From a virus: DNA of 64,000 nt. This document shows, in pieces, positions 53,822 through 61,510 of this stretch. The DNA lies in the IMG/VR virus record IMGVR_UViG_3300036398_003487, positions 1-64,000 of that record, one strand, 5' to 3'. The notes beneath the pieces are model-generated. The model saw only the letters and a list, made by a program, of their open reading frames with translations, searched no databases and was not told where the DNA came from. A program made the translations under genes and the position numbers. Position 1 is the stretch's first letter; each line of letters opens with the position of its first letter.

Positions 53822-55582
53822 TTGACAACTTCCACAGGACATTTAAGTATTGAACAACAAGCAATATCTATTCTTGAAAATTATCAGGGGTCAAATAATT
53901 ATATTCTTAAATTAAAGAAACAGATTGAGTCAAATAAGAAGTATCTCCCAACGAGGGCACAATGTGATTACGTTATTGACTTCAATTTAATAGTTCCAAA
54001 AGTTGCTAAGAAATGGGTCGAGATTGACTCATACTTTTCACAAAAACTTGTTGCTGATAATCCATTTATTAAGGAACCTGATAAAATCTATGTTGAAAAG
54101 ATTTTAATTGAGAAAGATAAATCATATCACATTTGGGGTAAAATTTTTAGTGGAGAAACTATTCACGATTTTTGGATACCAAAGGCTGCTGTCATTAAAC
54201 AATACACCGAAAACTTGGTTGATGTTGATTATACAAAATATGAAAACCGACCACCACTTGCTCACCAAAAAGAAGCAATTGAAAAGTTATTAAAAAACGA
54301 CAAGTTTATCTTGGCAGATGATATGGGACTTGGTAAAACAACAAGTACTGTTATTGCGTCGTTAGAAAGTGGGGCGAATAAAGTGTTAATTATTTGCCCG
54401 GCATCACTTAAAATAAATTGGGAAAGAGAAATCAGAAACTATACTGATAAAACAATTTACATATGTGAAGGTAAGAAGTATGAACAAGCTGATTATGTAA
54501 TTCTTAATTACGACATACTTAAAAACTTCCACGACCCAAAAGATAAATTAAACTCAATAATCCTTAATTCAAAATTTGATTTGGTTGTTATTGATGAAGC
54601 ACATTATGTTTCAAACGCTCAAGCTCAAAGAACAAAGATTATTATGGATGTAACCAAGGACATTAAAAAACTTTGGTTATTAACGGGAACACCAATGACT
54701 TCTCGTCCTATGAATTATTATAATATTTTGAAACTTATTGATAGTCCTGTAAGTCAAAATTGGCAAGCATACGCAATTAGATATTGTGGTGGATATCAGT
54801 TTAGAGTTGGCGGTAAAAAGATTTGGAATGTAACAGGGGCATCCAATTTAGAAGAGTTAAGAGAAAGAACTTCTCGTCAAATTTTAAGAAGATTAAAAAC
54901 TGAAGTTTTAGATTTACCTGAAAAAATTATGACACCTGTTTACCTCCGTTTAAAATCAAGATTATACGAAGGGTTGATGGGTGAGTATTATGATTGGTAT
55001 AACAACAGACAAGACGAATCAAAGTCATTATCTGTTCAGTTTACAAAATTGATGAAAGTAAGACAAGTTATCGCCGAAGAAAAAATACCGATTACTATTG
55101 AACTTGCTGAGAACATTATTGAGCAAGGTAAGAAAGTTATTATCTTCAGTAACTTTACTGAACCACTTAAAAAGATACACGAACATTTTGGTAAAAAATC
55201 TGTTTATTTAGACGGCTCAACATCAAAACCTGCAAGACAAGATGCCGTTGACAAGTTTCAGGAGAGTGATAAAATACAAGTTTTTTGTGGTAACATGAAA
55301 GCCGCAGGGGTTGGATTAACACTCACGGCAGGTGAAGCCGTTATTATGAATGACTTATCATTTGTTCCCGCAGAACATAGTCAGGCTGAAGACAGAGCGT
55401 ACAGATACGGACAAAAAAATTCAGTTTCAATATACTACCCACTATTTGAAAACACGATTGAAGGTGTTATCTACGACATTCTTATAAAGAAGAAACAGAT
55501 TATTGGTACGGTTATGGGTGATATAGATGAAAATTCTGTAGATATTGTTGAACAAATACTTAACGAAATCAATAGTAAGTAA
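53822..55582 (+). CDS. SNF2-type DNA translocase/helicase
   Basis: Predicted 586-residue SF2 ATPase. Residues 1-140 are an unassigned N-terminal domain. Motif I is ADDMGLGKT at 165-173, motif II is DEAH at 258-261, motif III is LTGTP near 290, and the C-terminal lobe has FCGNMKAAGVGLTLT and the motif VI QAEDRAYRYGQ. ADDMGLGKT and the QAEDRAYRYGQ form mark the SNF2 family rather than the T4 UvsW type. A role in fork remodelling or recombination is likely, by analogy to SMARCAL1-like annealing translocases. The first usable start is TTG at 53822; no ATG occurs before the motor domain. Confidence 0.85.
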   Translation: MTTSTGHLSIEQQAISILENYQGSNNYILKLKKQIESNKKYLPTRAQCDYVIDFNLIVPKVAKKWVEIDSYFSQKLVADNPFIKEPDKIYVEKILIEKDKSYHIWGKIFSGETIHDFWIPKAAVIKQYTENLVDVDYTKYENRPPLAHQKEAIEKLLKNDKFILADDMGLGKTTSTVIASLESGANKVLIICPASLKINWEREIRNYTDKTIYICEGKKYEQADYVILNYDILKNFHDPKDKLNSIILNSKFDLVVIDEAHYVSNAQAQRTKIIMDVTKDIKKLWLLTGTPMTSRPMNYYNILKLIDSPVSQNWQAYAIRYCGGYQFRVGGKKIWNVTGASNLEELRERTSRQILRRLKTEVLDLPEKIMTPVYLRLKSRLYEGLMGEYYDWYNNRQDESKSLSVQFTKLMKVRQVIAEEKIPITIELAENIIEQGKKVIIFSNFTEPLKKIHEHFGKKSVYLDGSTSKPARQDAVDKFQESDKIQVFCGNMKAAGVGLTLTAGEAVIMNDLSFVPAEHSQAEDRAYRYGQKNSVSIYYPLFENTIEGVIYDILIKKKQIIGTVMGDIDENSVDIVEQILNEINSK

Positions 55583-55583
55583 G

Positions 55584-55590
55584 TATTTAT
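55584..55590 (+). promoter_or_regulatory. TATTTAT element before the SOD-nuclease gene
   Basis: Plus-strand AAGTATTTATAATT lies five bases before the ATG at 55596, directly after the helicase stop. Confidence 0.6.
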
Positions 55591-55595
55591 AATTA

Positions 55596-57101
55596 ATGAA
55601 ATCGTTAAATTTAGTATCAGAGTCATTAGTTAGTCGTATATTAGGTGAAGAAACTCAACCTGAAACCAAATTTTTTATTAACGAAATGAAAACCATAGGT
55701 ATTGATAAATTACCATATGGTTACGCATCATTAAGAAGATTTATTGACCCTGAAACAATGAAGTTTCATTATCAGAAACATTACAAAGGGTATGTTAAAA
55801 AATTAAATTCCGCTCTTCGTAAAAAAGATTATGGTGATGTTGAATTGGAGAATATTGTTAAACAAATTTCAAAGTATAATACAACAATAAGAAATAATGC
55901 AGGTGGAGCATTTAACCACGCATTATTTTGGAAGATGTTATCACCCACACCACAAAAACCAAGTGGTGAGGTATTTGAAAAGATTGTTAAACAATTTGGA
56001 ACATATCGCAACTTCAAAACTAAATTTGAAGAAATTTCAAGAAAAAGATTTGGTTCGGGGTGGTGTTGGTTAGTGTTAACCGATACAGGTAGATTAAAAG
56101 TAATGTCTACTTCAAATCAGGATAATCCACTTATGAATATAATAAACAAGGGTGGTTTTCCGTTGTTAGGTTTAGATTTATGGGAACACGCTTATTATTT
56201 AAAATACCAAAACAAAAGAGACGAATATATTGAAAATTTTTGGGACGCAATTAATTGGGAATTTGTTAACGAGTTATACAAATCAAAAACTGAAAAGAAA
56301 TTGAACGAGTCAACTTCACAAAAAAAACTTTTATACGAAAACGTATCTGATTATTCAGATATTTTTAGTAACAACAAAAATGTTCTTTGGACTTATAGAA
56401 GATGTATTGACAATACGTTGAAAAGAGTTTTATCTGATAAATGGAGTGAAAACAATCAATACTCTGAAGGTTCATCTTCAGGTATCTACGACTTGGAACA
56501 ACCAGGTCGTTCAGTAATTAATAAATTAAACACAAATTATATTGGGTTTAAAATTTTAGTTGATGATTTAAACGCAGTACTTACAAAACTAAATAAACCC
56601 ACATTAAATTTTATTGGGGTAACACCTTCACAACAAGTAGAAGAAATAAATAAATTTTGTTCTTATTTGGAGTTTTTTGGTGAAAGAATTTTTAAAGGGT
56701 CTAAAACTCTTGATAAGATTATGAAACTTTTAAATAGAACACATGACAAAGGTGGTCAACTTGAGGAGTATGTTGCAAAAAAAATCAATCAAGAATTTGG
56801 TGAAGGAACTGCTATTGTAGTAGGTAGTCTTGGCTCAAAAGAAGATTTTGCGGGTACTGATTTAACAGTGAATTTTGATAACAAAATACAAAATGCTCAA
56901 GTAAAACCAATTTTAAGTATGGAAGTAATTGAGGGTTTCTATCATATTAAAATCAGAGGGTTTGTTAAAAAATTTAATACCGACTTATTAATTTTTTCAA
57001 ATATTAACAAAGAAGTTTATATTTTTAAAAACAAAACGGTAGCTTTTAGTTCAAGCATGTTTAAAATTCCGGCACAAGATTTAATTTATACTCTGAATTG
57101 A
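55596..57101 (+). CDS. Mn-type superoxide dismutase fused to probable PD-(D/E)XK nuclease domain
   Basis: Predicted 501-residue two-domain protein. Residues 38-230 are a complete Fe/Mn superoxide dismutase domain: metal ligands H58, H108, D194 and H198 are all present, as are NNAGGAFNH, GSGWCWLVL and LDLWEHAYYL. Gly at 104 and Gln175 in STSNQD indicate the Mn subtype. Residues 1-37 are an extension with an ILGE site. After a linker, residues about 380-475 look like a restriction-endonuclease fold: E390/E391 on a helix, FAGTDL (D422), QVK (Q435, K437), then strands LLIFSN and VYIFKN. The SOD would remove superoxide; the nuclease role is inference. Neighbours are an SNF2 helicase and gp13. Confidence 0.85.
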   Translation: MKSLNLVSESLVSRILGEETQPETKFFINEMKTIGIDKLPYGYASLRRFIDPETMKFHYQKHYKGYVKKLNSALRKKDYGDVELENIVKQISKYNTTIRNNAGGAFNHALFWKMLSPTPQKPSGEVFEKIVKQFGTYRNFKTKFEEISRKRFGSGWCWLVLTDTGRLKVMSTSNQDNPLMNIINKGGFPLLGLDLWEHAYYLKYQNKRDEYIENFWDAINWEFVNELYKSKTEKKLNESTSQKKLLYENVSDYSDIFSNNKNVLWTYRRCIDNTLKRVLSDKWSENNQYSEGSSSGIYDLEQPGRSVINKLNTNYIGFKILVDDLNAVLTKLNKPTLNFIGVTPSQQVEEINKFCSYLEFFGERIFKGSKTLDKIMKLLNRTHDKGGQLEEYVAKKINQEFGEGTAIVVGSLGSKEDFAGTDLTVNFDNKIQNAQVKPILSMEVIEGFYHIKIRGFVKKFNTDLLIFSNINKEVYIFKNKTVAFSSSMFKIPAQDLIYTLN

Positions 57102-57108
57102 TATTTAT
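57102..57108 (+). promoter_or_regulatory. TATTTAT element before the gp13-like gene
   Basis: Plus-strand GATATTTATAT directly follows the SOD-nuclease stop and lies 16 bases before the ATG at 57125. Confidence 0.55.
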
Positions 57109-57124
57109 ATAAAAATATCACTTC

Positions 57125-58255
57125 ATGAATACAATAATCGCAGAACCTTACAGAAGTCAACTATATACAAAAGTTAGACACGTATTAGGAGCCCCAATTC
57201 GTTCAATTGAATTAGAAGATGAACAAATGGACTCAATCTTAGAATTTGCAATTGGGGATTATTCCCAATATGTACAAGATTGGTTAATTGAATCACAATG
57301 GACTTCATTATACAATTTAAATTTAGATACTCAATCTTTATCAAGGGCATTTGTTACAAAAAGTTTAGATTACGAAAATAGATACGCTCAAGCATACTCT
57401 AAAATAGTGGGATTACAATCTAACCCACTTGGTGATTGGGAACTTAAAAAAGATTATATCACATTAGTACCCAATCAACAGATTTATGAAATACCCGCAG
57501 GTCGTGAAATTAATGAACTATTATGGTTTACACCAGCAACTCTAAATAATATTTTATTTGACCCATTCAGTTTTGGTGGTTTGGGGGGAGGACTTGGTGG
57601 TGGAACTGGTTTTGCTCAGATGGGTTATATGTCAGGAAGTTATTTTATGATGCCAGCATTTGATATGTTATTAAGAATGCAAGAAATTAATATTCAGAGA
57701 AGAATTATTGGTGGTGATTTAACTTATAGAATTACAGGATTACCTAATGGTAAAAAAGCAATTCATTTAATGCAAACACCTGGTGGTAAATTTGATTTTG
57801 GTAATTCATCATTAAGAAATCACCAAGTTTGGTATTGGTATTACGATGTTGGCCCTGAGGATAGAGATGCTTGTTTAGCTGCTAACCCTGATATTATTAA
57901 ACTTCCCTCAGATGTTCCTTTCAACTCAATTTCATGGGCAGATTTAAACGAACCGGCTCAACAATGGGTTAGAAGATATTTTGTTGCGGGATGTAAAGAA
58001 ACATTATCAAAAGTAAGAGGAAAGTATTCAGGTAATTTAAAAACACCTGACTCAGAATTAACTATGGATTATGCTACTTTAGCAACTGAGGGTAAAGATG
58101 AAAAATTAAAATTAATTGAAGAATTAATCGGAGCAGACGGAAGATTGACAAGATTACGTCCTGAAAAAATAATGGAGAGAGAAGCGTTAATTGCTGAAAA
58201 TCTAAACAAACAAATGAAGTTTAGAGCGTTCCCAAGAAATCTGTATGTAATATAA
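57125..58255 (+). CDS. Neck protein gp13-like
   Basis: Predicted 376-residue neck component (T4 gp13 is 309), which with gp14 joins head and tail. The N-terminal helices (VRHVLGAPIRSIELEDEQMD, then FAIGDYSQYVQDWLI) and the DWELKKDYITLVPNQQIYEI strand fit the gp13 pattern. The long, glycine-rich FGGLGGGLGGGTGFAQMGYM insert around residue 155 is an addition. A helical C-terminus (WVRRYFVAGCKETLSKVRGK ... ELTMDYATLATEGKDEKL) follows. Unlike in T4, this gene is on the opposite strand from the gp14- and gp15-like genes and about 3.3 kb away. Confidence 0.75.
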   Translation: MNTIIAEPYRSQLYTKVRHVLGAPIRSIELEDEQMDSILEFAIGDYSQYVQDWLIESQWTSLYNLNLDTQSLSRAFVTKSLDYENRYAQAYSKIVGLQSNPLGDWELKKDYITLVPNQQIYEIPAGREINELLWFTPATLNNILFDPFSFGGLGGGLGGGTGFAQMGYMSGSYFMMPAFDMLLRMQEINIQRRIIGGDLTYRITGLPNGKKAIHLMQTPGGKFDFGNSSLRNHQVWYWYYDVGPEDRDACLAANPDIIKLPSDVPFNSISWADLNEPAQQWVRRYFVAGCKETLSKVRGKYSGNLKTPDSELTMDYATLATEGKDEKLKLIEELIGADGRLTRLRPEKIMEREALIAENLNKQMKFRAFPRNLYVI

Positions 58256-58259
58256 TTTT

Positions 58260-58595
58260 ATGAGTATTCAAAAATCAATTCCGATGAGAAGAGTTATCGG
58301 AAACCAAGTATTAACAACTTCTGAAGTATGTATGATTTCAGATGAAAAATATACGACAGAAGGAGAAAGTGTTGTAATTACTAAAGAATTAGATGAAATT
58401 GAAATCATTTTAAATCATAGTAATACCGACCACGTAATAGTAAAAGCTCTTACCAATACAAAAATCAAACCTATAGAGGGTTTGATTGATGAGGAGTTTA
58501 ATGAAATTAATATTGAAAAAGGTGCTTGTGTTGAACTATATTACGCATTTGGTTCGTGGTTTATAGTTTCGTCAGACGGGTTAAAACAATCATAA
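58260..58595 (+). CDS. Small beta-rich hypothetical protein (111 aa)
   Basis: Predicted 111-residue protein beginning MSIQKSIPMRRVIGNQVLTT with a regular strand pattern (ESVVITKELDEIEIILNHSN, DHVIVKALTN, ACVELYYAFGSWFIVS). I do not recognise the family. The ATG lies four bases after the gp13-like stop, and a bidirectional terminator follows. Being paired with gp13 suggests a virion role such as a head-decoration or neck-whisker component, but that is guesswork from position. Confidence 0.6.
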   Translation: MSIQKSIPMRRVIGNQVLTTSEVCMISDEKYTTEGESVVITKELDEIEIILNHSNTDHVIVKALTNTKIKPIEGLIDEEFNEINIEKGACVELYYAFGSWFIVSSDGLKQS

Positions 58596-58632
58596 AAAAA
58601 AGGAATATGTATTTTTAACATATTCCTTTTTT
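58596..58632. terminator. Bidirectional terminator between convergent genes
   Basis: A 15-bp stem (AAAAAAGGAATATGT and its complement) with a 7-base loop, flanked by A and T runs, lies between the converging 111-residue gene and the DNA polymerase gene. It can stop transcription from both sides. Confidence 0.92.
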
Positions 58633-58634
58633 CA

Positions 58635-61415
58635 TTATACCATTTCCTCCCACCCTTCTTCAGCTAAATTGTAAATATATTCAGGGTCAATTCCTCGTTT
58701 GCCCCAATATACCATTTCTTGGTCTGTAATAGTTAACAAATCTTCAATACTATCTTGGTCACCAGATTCAAAAGGAATACCATTTGTTAATCTACATTGT
58801 TCTTTGGTAAACAAACCTCTGTCTTTAGGGTCGGTAACAATTAGATTATTTCTAACTTCTTCATTAAACACAATTAACAAAGGTTCAATTCTTTTGTTAA
58901 AGGTAACAATTGCTCTCGCAACATTATATTCACCTGTCATAGTAGGGTTATTCTCTAAATCTGAGGGGTCAATACGATAACAATTAAGTTGGACGTGTGA
59001 ACCTAACACAGGTTCTTTACCATGAAATAAACTATACTGTTCTTTTTCTTTCTTACTCATTTTTTCATTTACCTTCTGAACATCCCCGTGTGAAGCTTTA
59101 ATTCCATTATTTACATAGAATATTACATCACCTAAACTAACCGCGATACCATCTCTAATTGCCAATTCCATATGTGCCATCATTGACATCATATTACCCG
59201 CTTTTGTTTTTTGGCTTGAACGTTTCTTATAATCGTCAATAGATAGTTTCACTTTTGCTCTTTGAGCAATCTTCATTAAAGGAATTTGTTGGTTAAAGAT
59301 TACTTCCAAATATTCATAATACCACTCAACAAATGCCTGTCCATTACCTTCTAACAACATCTTAATACCGTTATCCAAAAAGTCCTCAATGTAAAGTGGT
59401 AGTTTCTTACTCTTGATTGAGTTACCTGTAAGTTTAATCTTACCATTATGTTCCATTGTTGCGTAGTTCTTACGAGCAATATTCATACAAGATTTCCAAG
59501 TTCCATCACAATCAAGACCCATTGCACCTTTCATAAAGGTGTCATTAAACTCTGCAACATCCGCATCGTAACCTTTGTATTCCTTACCTTCTTTAACTAA
59601 CCAATTCTTACCCTTACCGATGTATCTTCTATCATCCACACCACCTTCAGGTAATGAGAAGTTCATACCATCCGTATCACATACAAGTGGGGTGTAACCT
59701 CTCTTCATAAAGAAACGTAACATCTGACGAAGATATTGTCTTCCTGTACAGGTAATCTGTTCACCCATATACATGTCACCCCAATGATACACTTGTGGGG
59801 CGGATAACGCCCCGAACATTGAGTTGATGAAAATCTTAATTGGTAATTGTTTTCTGTCGTAAGATGTTGCTTGTTTTTTATCTATATCCTGATATTCTTT
59901 TGCTAAGTTTTTATACTTGATACGAGTATTGCGGAAGTAATTTAACATTCCTTTCATTGCCCCTGTAATATCACAAGTTGGGAATACATCGTGGACAAGT
60001 TGTATTGAAGGATAAAGTGACGAAAAGTCAAGTTTCAATACATCTGTTGAATATCCTACTTTAAGTAATCGTGATAATCCACCAACAAATTCTGTCTTTT
60101 CATTCTTTTTAGGAATTGCCAACATGTTCTTATATGACCATGCTCTCATTTGGATTTCCCATAATGTTGCGGTTCCCATCGTTGAAACTCTTTCATATGT
60201 TGTTGGAACCAACGAAGCAAGTAGGAATGACCCCTGATTGAATTCTTCATCAACTGTTAGAGTTTCCTCCAAGTCATCGTCAAGATATCGTTCAACCAAA
60301 TCATCACCTGTTGTTTTAATATAAACATTTGAATGTTTAGAACAAGCGTCATCAATCTTTGGGTCAACACCTACTTTCTTATATTTTCCGTTTTGAATGT
60401 TTAACCAAAACTCTTCTTTCTTTGCGTAGAACGGCCCGATATCTGTGTGGTCAATATAAACACGGTCAGGTGCTTCCGCCTTAATGTATTGAGTAATATA
60501 CTTCAAACCTGCAGATTTGATGGATGAATTGATTGCTTGAGCTCTTCTAACTGCGTGTAACGTATCCACCACATTATAACCCCACATAGATGTCTGATTG
60601 AATCTCTCAACCTCATTTGCCAACTTCAACATACTTTCAGATTGTTTGATTGGGTTGATTGGATTTAATGTCTTAGCAATTTTCTTAATATCTAATTTTA
60701 AAGCTTTGGCTCTTTCAAATATCCAAAACCAGTCAAAGTTAAACCCGTTGTAAGACGCAATAATACTTGGTTTAAGTTCATCTATAGTATCAAAGAATTT
60801 GATAATACCTTCTCTTTCTTGTTCTTCAGTTGAACATTCAATTACTTGACTAAAACCTTTATTGGTTTTCATTCCTATCATAAAGATACGACCATCCTTT
60901 GGTTCTAATGCGGTTGTCTCTAAGTCAAATACAAATCTTGTGATACTATTGTAATCATCAAATCCTTTGAATAAACGTTTTTCTTTTGTAACCAAAAATT
61001 GTTCAACTGGAGGTAATATTAAAACTAAACCTTTTGTAGTCTCACCCCACGGGTCAACACCACCATCTCTAAAAAACTGAATAAGTGAACGATAACCGTT
61101 CAATGATTTAACCATAAAAGTTAAACCTTTCTCTAATCTTTCGTTACCATCAGTTCTTAATTTTTCAATGACAATTTTATGTTTTGTCATCGCCTCTTTT
61201 TGTAATGCCTTTGAGGATTTATAGAAGTTTAATCCACGTAAGTCACCTACCCAAGCAAATGGGATGAAAGTATCTTTTTTAATTTGTTTTCCGTGAATTG
61301 GGTGTTCTAAAATTTTCCAAACACAATCTTTGACGTAATCGTATTCTACACTGACGATATATTTTTCGTCATCGTTCCCTTGAAGGAACTGTTCAATTTC
61401 TTCGTTTGATATCAT
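58635..61415 (-). CDS. Family B DNA polymerase (gp43-like)
   Basis: Predicted 926-residue replicative polymerase (T4 gp43 is 898). The 3'-5' exonuclease has Exo I D164 and E166 (FVFDLETTA) and Exo II N223 with D228 (YNGFNFDWF). The polymerase has motif A LDFSSLYPSIQL near residue 463, motif B INSMFGALSAPQ, and motif C CDTDGMNF near 580 with the metal-binding aspartates. All catalytic residues are intact, with no intein or split. No TATTTAT element precedes it; instead its 95-base leader carries two small hairpins, which is interesting because T4 gp43 represses its own translation. Confidence 0.95.
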   Translation of the reverse strand: MISNEEIEQFLQGNDDEKYIVSVEYDYVKDCVWKILEHPIHGKQIKKDTFIPFAWVGDLRGLNFYKSSKALQKEAMTKHKIVIEKLRTDGNERLEKGLTFMVKSLNGYRSLIQFFRDGGVDPWGETTKGLVLILPPVEQFLVTKEKRLFKGFDDYNSITRFVFDLETTALEPKDGRIFMIGMKTNKGFSQVIECSTEEQEREGIIKFFDTIDELKPSIIASYNGFNFDWFWIFERAKALKLDIKKIAKTLNPINPIKQSESMLKLANEVERFNQTSMWGYNVVDTLHAVRRAQAINSSIKSAGLKYITQYIKAEAPDRVYIDHTDIGPFYAKKEEFWLNIQNGKYKKVGVDPKIDDACSKHSNVYIKTTGDDLVERYLDDDLEETLTVDEEFNQGSFLLASLVPTTYERVSTMGTATLWEIQMRAWSYKNMLAIPKKNEKTEFVGGLSRLLKVGYSTDVLKLDFSSLYPSIQLVHDVFPTCDITGAMKGMLNYFRNTRIKYKNLAKEYQDIDKKQATSYDRKQLPIKIFINSMFGALSAPQVYHWGDMYMGEQITCTGRQYLRQMLRFFMKRGYTPLVCDTDGMNFSLPEGGVDDRRYIGKGKNWLVKEGKEYKGYDADVAEFNDTFMKGAMGLDCDGTWKSCMNIARKNYATMEHNGKIKLTGNSIKSKKLPLYIEDFLDNGIKMLLEGNGQAFVEWYYEYLEVIFNQQIPLMKIAQRAKVKLSIDDYKKRSSQKTKAGNMMSMMAHMELAIRDGIAVSLGDVIFYVNNGIKASHGDVQKVNEKMSKKEKEQYSLFHGKEPVLGSHVQLNCYRIDPSDLENNPTMTGEYNVARAIVTFNKRIEPLLIVFNEEVRNNLIVTDPKDRGLFTKEQCRLTNGIPFESGDQDSIEDLLTITDQEMVYWGKRGIDPEYIYNLAEEGWEEMV

Positions 61416-61438
61416 AAAATTTAAAATGGTGTATTTGC

Positions 61439-61475
61439 TTCCGAAATTAAGGTCGGAATTTACCTTGTGTGGTAA
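61439..61475 (-). promoter_or_regulatory. Tandem small hairpins in the DNA polymerase leader
   Basis: Two stem-loops lie in the 5' leader on the minus strand: TTACC with GGTAA (5 bp, 6-base loop, 61460-61475) and TTCCGA with TCGGAA (6 bp, 8-base loop, 61439-61458), 24 bases before the ATG. By analogy they could be a translational operator for the polymerase. Confidence 0.35.
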
Positions 61476-61510
61476 GATTAACCAATCAAATATTATAAGT
61501 CAAATTAAAT

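Noticed and set aside
53765-53842. Extended start of the gp14-like gene at 53842
   Set aside because: It would cross the divergent intergenic region, the TATTTAT element and the start of the helicase gene.
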